DNA of 64,000 bases from Pohlia nutans (lineage: Eukaryota > Streptophyta > Bryopsida > Bryales > Mniaceae). Each line of letters starts with the position of its first letter. The stretch's first letter is position 1. The stretch lies in NCBI GenBank assembly GCA_022496805.1, contig CM040093.1, forward strand, positions 2,544,501 through 2,608,500. Reading direction: 5' to 3'. This document shows, piece by piece, positions 56,290 through 64,000 of the stretch. The translations under genes were made by a program, and so were the position numbers. A model generated the notes under the pieces. The model was given only the letters and a program-made list of their open reading frames with translations, made no database searches and had not been told where the DNA came from.

Positions 56290-56470
56290 TCATTCGTCTA
56301 TTTTGTATAATAGTCTTAAATTATAAAATTATAATATTAAAATTATATAATAAATATATTTTTGAATATTTTAATAATATAATATAATAATATATTATAA
56401 AATAATATTAAAAATATATTAAATTCATTTATGAATATTAAAATATTAAAATATTATTATAAAAAATGTG
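56290..56470. repeat. Low-complexity AT-rich run (ATATTAAAATATTATAA)
   Basis: Almost only A and T for about 180 bp, no fixed period. Confidence 0.8.
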
Positions 56471-57329
56471 ATGGTGTCAAAAATAGATTTTTATAATATA
56501 GGGTGATTTTATACACTTTATGGTAGCAAAAACACGTGGACATATTATTCATTTCATAATTTACAGCTCCTCATCTACATGGCAAGGAAAATTCCATGTA
56601 GGACGAGCTGCCACGTCATACTATGTGTAATCCGATTCACGATGACGACAATAACGTGTACGTGTTTCTGTGGACATCCCTGGGATGTCCGCGAAGACGT
56701 CCAAGCAGACATGCAGGAAACGCGAGGATGTCTTCAGTGCTCAAGTGCAATGTCTGAGAGTTCATCCCCACGAACATCGACAATGCAACAGTGAATGTTC
56801 ACATAGACATCCACGTGGACACGGTAGTGGACATAGCCGACGTCCTGGACGACAGGGCAGAAGCACACACGTCACAGTCGGTGACGTCACACACAACGTC
56901 CCATGAAATGTATAGACGTCACCCGAAACATGGCACCTTGTGACCATGGAAAACATCCGGGGTGCTTCTGCAAACGTCACAACGGATGTCTGCGTGGACA
57001 TGGATTGAGACATCGCAGACGACATAAGAGACAAAGTCCGAGCACGGCGCCTCAGGTGTAACATAGAGCACGTTCTGTGAAACGAAGCAATGTTATCATA
57101 GATGTCCCCGGAGACGTCTGTGCGGACGTCCTACTTGTTTTTCCTGCTCTGCTTCTGACACTGGTTCAATATATACTGCGCAGCTGACACTGCCGGGTAT
57201 GATGCTGGAAATTACCAAATGCTTAGGTACATACATTCACATAGAGAATAAGGATTGCAGTGTACGCGTCGGATACTTGAAGACGGCACTACACAACGGT
57301 ACTATGAATAATAAGAAGTTCATCAGTCA

Positions 57330-59050
57330 TTACTCCTCTTGGATTTGAGCATGATTGGTTGTGTCTGTTGCGGCTGTAACATAGCACCCTCCCATGGGAG
57401 CTGGTCTTCGAAGTGGCTCCGTTTCCAATATCTGCGGTTGCAAGCCTCGGAAGTCCTCGTCGTTACCGACAGCGATTACGTTGGCGACTGCATGCTGCTG
57501 TTTTATTGCTGTACGCCTACCTCTGACGTGTGTTCGGCACACGATCTTCCATCCGCATCTCGTGGGTCGTCGGAGAAAAAAACTTGTTGACAATGCATGG
57601 GGAATGCAAACGAATCCGGATGCACTCTGCTGTCCATGTGGTTGAAGTTTGCCACGCTGAATCCGTACTTGTCACGTTCTATGCTGGGGACTCGCACATC
57701 CCGTGAGGCTTTCACCCATTCGCAGAGCAACACCGTGGTGCAGTGATTACGGTAATCCAACTCCAGTATTTCCTCGATGTACCCCACATGCTCAGCGCTT
57801 TGGTCAATGGGCCTCCCATTGCGAATCCCCCAATGCAGTTGCTGTGTATACGCGGCCACTACACAGGAGTCTCGAGTAACGAGACCCCCTTCGGAGGTCC
57901 GAATACAGAGATGCATCCCGAATGCGTGCATTTGCCGATGGGAGGTTGCATACCGCTCCGGTGGACATGAGTACTGTACCACGTCCTCTTCCAGTGGATC
58001 ACCGGCTTGTTCTGCTTGCTGCACCCGTGCCTTCAGCCAATCTGCAAAGCGTGGCAAATCGCTAAGTTCTGGGGGATATGTTAGAGGTCTAGAAGGTCGA
58101 TGACGTCTTGACTGTACTCGAAATGCCTCTCGCTCTTCCCATCGGCGTCGCTTTGCGATTATGTATTCCCTGTACACCACTCCCACCTTTGTTGTTAGAC
58201 AATGGGAATGCATGGTAAAGACATACAGCACATGTGACTGCGCATTTTTCCTGTGAGACGTCTCCAATGACATGCGATCGTCCGTGCCGACGCCCCCAAT
58301 TACATCTACATTGACATACACTAACTCTTTGAAAACGCATGCATGTTCTGGGAGATGTCACCATGGACATCCTCCGTGACATGCAGGCGTCTCCTAATTT
58401 CACTGAATCATTGATATGAACAAGGCCGGCTGCTCCTGCGGAAATTTGAAGGGGCGGCTTTAGATATTCGAATGTAGCTATGTAGGTACAGGGACTCACT
58501 CCCGCCACGGTTCCAAGCACGGGGCGTTGTCGATGACGAATGCATGTGCGTAGCCGCGTACCTCATCGGACATTCGGCACTTCGTGTGTTCATTCAGCCG
58601 CAAAATCTCGTCATTCATGGTGGCATCTTTGTTGGGGTCCCATACACGGTGGGTTGTTGATCTATGTTGTTTCATGTACTTTGTGCAAAACCCAAGCGTG
58701 TCCTCGAGACGATACCCTTCCGCTATGCTCCCTTCTGGATGTGCGTACGTCCTTACTTAATCTATGAGCGTCTTCATGTATCTCTCGATCGGATACATCC
58801 ACCTGCAATGGACCGGTCCACAGATGAACAGTTGTTCCACAAGATGTAGTGGAAGATGCGCCATCACGTTCAAAAACGTTGGCGGAAACTCCTTCTTCAG
58901 CACGCACGTTGCCATTATCACGTCTCGCATGAGAGCATCGCTGGAGTCTTCTCGTACCTCTTTCTCACATATACGCTGGAAAACTCTGCACATTTTGATG
59001 ATGGCTACGCGTACCTCTTCGTCCAGTAAGTTCCGAACGGCCACCGGGAG
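57330..59050 (-). pseudogene. C-terminal half of a Tnp2-type CACTA transposase (DUF4218-DUF4216)
   Basis: 59044-58757 has the DUF4218 end (KKEFPPTFLNVMAHLPLHLVEQLF then CGPVHCRWMYPIERYMKT). A TAG follows in frame, then HPEGSIAEGYRLEDTLGFC, the same order as the 21.8-kb copy. An exon to about 58510 ends NAPCLEPWRE, matching NASHIEPYRE there. 58321-57503 is DUF4216 (YIEEILELDYRNHCTTVLLCEWVKA, YGFSVANFN, FAFPMHCQQVFFSDDPRDAD). One base lost near 57555 shifts the frame to WKIVCRTHVRG, ending at 57330. The N-terminal and catalytic parts are absent. Confidence 0.82.
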
Positions 59051-59430
59051 TATCTACTGTAGGCAATACAAGCATCATGTTCACATGTCAATAGCCAACA
59101 TTGGAACATTTGGAAGGACATCAATGATGACATCCCGCTGTCCATGAAGATGTCTAAGATGACTTCCATGCGTCCCTGCAAACATCTCCTGGGATGACTT
59201 TCATCAAGTTCACTGGATGAACAGAGGCGGCTAGGGTTAGCTGCCGCAGCCATAGTTAGATCAGGAGACCTTTAAGTACAATTCAAAGCTGCACAAAGCT
59301 CATTTTTGCCTTCATTTTTCCAAGAAGTTAGAGTTTAGAGTGTAGAGGTTCTCAAAAGTGTTGCCATTCATTTTTAGAATGATTGTAAACTATAGTAAGA
59401 GAATAGTAGTTGTAGAGAGAGCCATGGAAC

Positions 59431-59649
59431 ATGCACTGCTTGAGAGATGGGTGTGCAACACTAAAAGGTTTCTCTTTTTCTCTCTCAGCGGACACAAGTG
59501 AGGATGCTACGCCACCTTGGAAGCGTGGTGGCAAGGTCAAAGTCGGGGGAGGGGGAGGGGGCAATTTGATGAAGAAACCGGTGTTAGTGGATTTCAAAGG
59601 CATCTTGTATGACACTATGAAAAAGGTGTTGTTGTGGAAGAAACCCTAA
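59431..59649 (+). pseudogene. Partial duplicate of the 60.3-kb exon
   Basis: ADTSEDATPPWKRGGK...KKPVLVDFKGILYDTM parallels EDTSEDATPPPPCGRRG...KKPLTVDEKGIPYGPM at 60340-60470, including order and spacing. After this the frame ends in the 38-bp repeats. It looks like an earlier exon copy cut short. Confidence 0.45.
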
Positions 59650-59895
59650 AACTTGTAGTATTTGATTTGTTGTGGATGAAACCCTAAAACTTGCAGTGTT
59701 TGATTTGTTGTGAATGAAACCCTAACACTTGTAGTATTTGATTTGTTGTGGATGAACCCCTAAAACTTGCAGTATTTGATTCGTTGTGGAAGAAACCCTA
59801 AGACCTGCAATATTTGATTTGTTGTGGAAAAAACCCTAAAACTTGCAGTATTTGATTTGTTGTGGATGAAACCCTAAGATCTGCAATATTGTTGC
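59632..59895. repeat. 38-bp tandem repeats containing AAACCCTAAA
   Basis: About seven units of GTGGATGAAACCCTAAAACT-TGCAGTATTTGATTTGTT (given in two halves), with few differences. Each unit carries one CCCTAAA, the plant telomere heptamer. Confidence 0.9.
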
Positions 59896-60271
59896 ATCAT
59901 CTTACTTTTAGGTATTGAGGCGGACATTAGAACGTTGCAAGTGTCGTGGAACCCGTCTATCTGTGAGACTGTGCTTTGTTTATTTGAGTAAGGTGACTAT
60001 GTCGCAGACGTCACACACGACATGGGCATGTTCCAAGTAACATGACGACGTCTCAGTGGACATCAGAGATGCATTGGGCGAGTGAATGTCCTGTATCACC
60101 GACCATGGCAGGGTTGTAGAATGCAACTGCAAGATTTGAGCTATAGGTTGCTATGTTGTGCTATGATCTGGGTTGCCATGGTATGGGTTGCTATGGTTTG
60201 TTGTACTCTACGGTGCAGTGCTATGGTTTGTGCTATTAACATTTAATTAGGCAAGGTTTTTTGTTGTACAG

Positions 60272-62110
60272 CCGAGGGTATGAGACCCCATCTCAGCAAG
60301 AGGACGAGGACGAAGAGGACGAAGAGGATGAAGAGGCCGCAGAGGAGGACACGTCTGAGGATGCAACACCGCCTCCGCCTTGCGGGCGGCGCGGAACGAT
60401 GGAGCGCGACCGGGACCAGGACAAGAAGCCTCTCACTGTGGATGAAAAGGGCATCCCCTACGGGCCAATGGTAACGGCGTTCGAGGATGACTTGCGGCTG
60501 CTGGTGAGGGACTTGGATCCCTGTCAGAACTTTCCAAGTCAGAAGGAGCCGACGAAGGAAAGATTTTTCAAACGCGTCTGGGTAGGTACAACCTTCTTGT
60601 GTGCGATACAAACTCTCCATCCTTAGTGCACGAAGGAAACGGATCGCATTCTGCTGTGTAGGACTTGGTGCCTCTCAAATTGGAAGGAACTGATCTGACA
60701 TTCCAGGCACATGATTCTTCATGCATGTAGAGTGATGTGCAGGTCTACTCTTCGACGTCCACGTGTTTTCTGGGACGTCCAAGGATGTCCAGGGAGACGT
60801 CCAGGATGTCCAGGGAGACGTCCAAGGATGTCCATTATGACAAGGGGACGTCATCTGTCACAACATGCATGTTGCAAATGTCGTGGAGCATGATTGACAC
60901 TGATGAGCTGTATGCATGATTTGTGCAAGTGATTGACGAAGGTGCATACTTGTTGTACGTGTTCGCAGGGTGGGAGGTAAGGGGGGACGGCCAGCGGAAG
61001 ACCATGGACTAGGCATGGATCAACAAAAAGGCCAACAAGGCGTTGATCAACAGACGATTTCGGTTGAACCGGATGATCGACATGAAATAGCGTAAACCAC
61101 CTGAAGTGACCGATATGCAATGGAACTGGCTCGTGAAGAAGAGGGCGACTGAGGAGTCCAAGCTCAAGTCGGAGAAGATGCGGAAAGTGTCATCGCCTGC
61201 TGTGTACTGCATTCATGTACACGTCGATGTGTATGAACTTGCGTCTTGTACACGTCTATGTGTTTGAACTGGCATCTTCGACATTGTAGGTGACGTCCGC
61301 GGACGTTGATGAACACGTATCCATGCTCATACTGCGTCTTCGACGTCTTAGCTGACTTAGCCGGATGTCTCAGGAAACGCACTTGTGTTTTCACTTGCGT
61401 CTTAGACGTGGTAGCAGACGTTCTTGGTTACAGTGCATCCAGTCACAACAAATCCAGGGTACCGTGGTCGAGGTAGTCTCCTCCGCTTCTGCATTTTGTA
61501 CAGGCCCCATATGTTGGTCGCATACTCATCTAGTAACGTTTGTACAGTCATGATGTTGTTGGACTTGACCGTGGTAGAATCTCCGCCATCAACGAGAACC
61601 GTACGAGTCAGAGTTCAACGATGAGATCGAGGAACAATACCAGCGACTGCAGGCGGAGAAGTAGAGTACCCCAGGTAATGAGGACGACGACATGGAAGAT
61701 TTGGACACGAGGATGGATGAGCTGGAGGCCCGCATGGATGCATCGAACGAGCAGCTGGAGGCGAAGATCGATGCATCGAACAACCGCTTGGAGGCAAAGA
61801 TCAATGAATCGAACCAGCGCTTGGAGGCCATGTTCCGACAGCTCATATCCGTGAAGGCCTCGCACACGGACTCCACACTCCCGCCCTCAACGGATCTACC
61901 GGTGCCTGCAACACCAGTGTCTTTGTAGGTCACTCCGGCGCCGACGGCCATTACGGAGACGACGAGGGCACCCTCGCCAAACCATGGTGCTTCGGGCGTG
62001 TCTAATCGCAGCGGGCCGGAGGATGCCGACATGGGAGCTGCGGAGGATGTCGGGGGACGCACGTCGATGGAGCAGGCCGAAGGAGGGGCTCAGAGGAGGG
62101 GGATCCAGCT
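60272..62110 (+). pseudogene. En/Spm-type second protein (TnpA/plant transposase-like), broken
   Basis: Exon 60272-60581 has an acidic start (EDEDEEDEEDEEAAEEDTSEDATPP) and GIPYGPMV.AFEDDLRLLVRDLDPCQNF, and ends at TGG/GTAGGT. Exon 60969 joins in phase: GWEVRGDGQRKTMD, TAG, then WINKKANKALINRRFRLNRM, TAG, then KPPEVTDMQWNWLVKKRATEES, the pattern of plant En/Spm transposase proteins (NRR.RLK...G..P..T...W..LV). A third part (61571-61926) has FNDEIEEQYQRLQAEK, TAG, then a clear coiled coil of 11-residue repeats (LEAKIDASNNR, LEAKINESNQR). Such proteins bind subterminal repeats. Three or more stops make it dead. Confidence 0.55.
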
Positions 62111-62527
62111 GTAGGCACAACACCAGTAGCACACGTTGCGGAGGAGGTTGACGATGACGCTCCATATGCGAACGTGGATACCCCGGAGTGTGTAGCGCAG
62201 ACAGATCATCCGGTCCAGACCGAGCAGGTAAACTGAGAATAGATATGTTGTGAGCATGATTGAGGCGTAACCACGTTGTGGATGATGTCTACAAAAACAT
62301 TTAGGAAACGCACGGACGTCATTCGAAACATCCCCGCGTATGTGGAGACATCTTGCAGACATGTTCACGAACCCTGCAATGTTTGTTGCAACTCTGTCGT
62401 GGCAATTGAGCAAGGTGTATTTTTTATTACGGTGTATGCTAGCCTCGTGTATTTTTTATTACGGTGTATGCTAGCCGTCCGTGTAATGATTGTGAAGTGT
62501 AATGCTCTGAACTTGTAATGTGCGTGT

Positions 62528-62836
62528 ATGTCATATTGCGTGATGGCAAGTAGGCGAGTTAGCATGAAATTGATGACGTGGGTGGATGATGAATTGGAAG
62601 TGCAGGAGGCTTTGGAAACACCGGGGGGGTCTGCGGGAACTGTATGGCGCATTACGAAGCCCGGTAACATAACAAAGGCACCGTCAAAGACACCTAAGCC
62701 AGCAGGATTGTCAAAACCGGGGAAGACCGACACACCCAAGCCAACGCAACCATCTAAACCGACAAAGCCAGATGCAACGAAGCAAGCGAAATTGTCGAAA
62801 CCCGGGAAGCCTATTGAGAAGGTTGGGAAAATGTAG
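62528..62836 (+). CDS. Lys/Pro/Thr-rich open frame, unknown
   Basis: 102 codons from ATG-like start to TAG, with KPGKTDTPKPTQPSKPTKPD-type low complexity (a Pro-Lys repeat of about 9-12 residues). It lies downstream of the TnpA-like gene on the same strand and could be a 3' exon of it or a separate basic protein. Nothing else supports it. Confidence 0.25.
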   Translation: MSYCVMASRRVSMKLMTWVDDELEVQEALETPGGSAGTVWRITKPGNITKAPSKTPKPAGLSKPGKTDTPKPTQPSKPTKPDATKQAKLSKPGKPIEKVGKM

Positions 62837-64000
62837 ATCTACATCATGTTTGGACTTGTATGTAGCCACATTATTATTTGAAATTGACCATGAGGTCGAC
62901 AGTAATGCTAATTATGCAATGTCAGAGTGGGGCAACGATGTCCGTCACAGTATACATAGACATTGCATAGAAAGAATCCATGACATGCTGTCATTGCATA
63001 AGTGCAGGTAGGCACCTCAACAAGAGCGGAGGCGGCCAAGAAGAAATGAAGAAAGGGAGGTGCAAGGAATTTGGTGAGTCACTACACAATTCACACGGCC
63101 CGAATCAAACGCAGGTGACCTACAATAGGACGGATGAACGGTAAGGTACAACACGGACGTTGTGCTCGACGTCCTTGCAGACGTCCGCTCAATCGCATAC
63201 GTGTTTCCATGAGCGTCCGAGATGTTTGTTCGAACATCCCAAGAGACGTCTTGTCACATGATGTAGCTTGTAGTCCAAGCTGTTAGGCATCCAGAACGCG
63301 ATATAGTGTCGGATGAGGGTTCAGCTTTTATGCACGTATGGAATGCACCATGCATATATAGCTCGTCCTACTAACGTGAAATAATGCAATTTTCTTTGAT
63401 TGTGAATCCCTTTTTTAACCGCAAGCATTGTTGGCCTGTTGAACATGTGCAGCGTTGGACACGCGCCGGTGATACTACAGATCATAGGGGAGCACCGACA
63501 GCAAGCGATGACATTGGAGCGAGTGAAAGTCATGGGTGCGTAGTAGATGGATGTGTGGTTGACGTATCAGTAGATGTGCACTTTGTGCTATTTGAGGTCA
63601 CAAACGGTAGAGTCATGACTTTTCAACTGTGCTGTTAAAATGTGTTATGTATATGCAATGCGAATATGTATTCGTTACTGTCAGCCATCAATCCCATGGA
63701 CATTTGGAACACTATGCAAAGTGACGTGTGCATGCTCAGTGAGACCAGTGAATGTTATGCGAGATGTCTTGTCTAACGTGTGGAACATGACGTGGGGATG
63801 TTTGGAGGGATGTTCGCGATGTCTCAGTGGATGTTCGCATGGTGACGTGAGCATGCTTAGTGAGACGTATAGATATAGAGGCGGATGTCTTTTATAACAC
63901 GTGGTACATGACGTGGGGATGTTTTCTGGGACGACCGTGGGATTATGATGATGTCTTCCATAACATCCACAATTTCATAGTGGATGTTTTTAGAGACGTC
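62837..64000. other. GACGTC-rich spacer to the window end
   Basis: No gene recognised; GACGTCC/GGATGT motifs continue to the last base. Confidence 0.5.

Larger units (their letters stand above)
55840..64000. repeat. Region saturated with GACGTCC/GGATGTC motifs
   Basis: Hexamer-like GACGTC, GACGTCC, GGATGTCC and GACATCC motifs recur dozens of times on both strands between the transposase exons, for example six times at 60767-60850. Spacing is irregular. CACTA elements have transposase-binding motifs clustered near their ends, so these could be subterminal repeats of an outsized element whose right end lies beyond the window. Individual sites were not counted. Confidence 0.6.

Overview
The window looks like repeat-dense nuclear DNA from a plant-lineage eukaryote. 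Evidence: AT-rich spacers, GT-AG introns with consistent phase, and plant-type transposon families (CACTA/Tnp2 with DUF4218 and DUF4216, MULEs with SWIM fingers, Ty1/copia, Tourist-like MITEs). The gene families recall charophyte algae such as Chara, but that is memory-based inference, not a search result. No host housekeeping gene, rRNA or convincing tRNA gene is visible. Almost every coding stretch belongs to a transposon or its cargo, and nearly all are damaged.

Layout. 1-14.8 kb: an open-ended Tnp2-like transposase fragment, a LINE-like scrap, a family of short elements bounded by TTAA target sites with CCCCTAA ends (one inserted inside another), a Tourist-like MITE, and a GC-rich gene of unknown function with an in-frame amber codon (11.5-12.8 kb). 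15.3-18.8 kb: a truncated and a complete non-autonomous CACTA element; the complete one (16223-18776) has an AGC target duplication. 19.2-25.7 kb: a broken Tnp2 gene on the minus strand, interrupted by a 295-bp inverted-repeat MITE.

28641-54706: the main discovery. MULE-type termini facing each other are flanked by the same 9-bp duplication (ATTACCATG) and enclose 26 kb. Inside, on the minus strand, are a MULE transposase (split by a solo LTR) and an orphan 171-codon gene. On the plus strand is a long intron-rich cargo gene whose exons encode a ParB-like segment and a beta-order N6/N4 DNA methyltransferase domain. The cargo gene has been hit by a deleted copia element (37944-41684, TSD GACAC) and by a second, related MULE (46271-53646, 11-bp TSD), both in introns. 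Removing the later insertions leaves about 14.4 kb: apparently a large Mutator-like element that carried a ParB-methyltransferase gene.

54.7-64 kb: fragments of another CACTA-type element, with a Tnp2 C-terminal half on the minus strand and an En/Spm-type second protein on the plus strand, in sequence saturated with GACGTCC/GGATGTC motifs.

Functionally this is a layered record of insertions. The order, oldest first, can be read from the nesting: giant MULE; then solo LTR, copia and smaller MULE.
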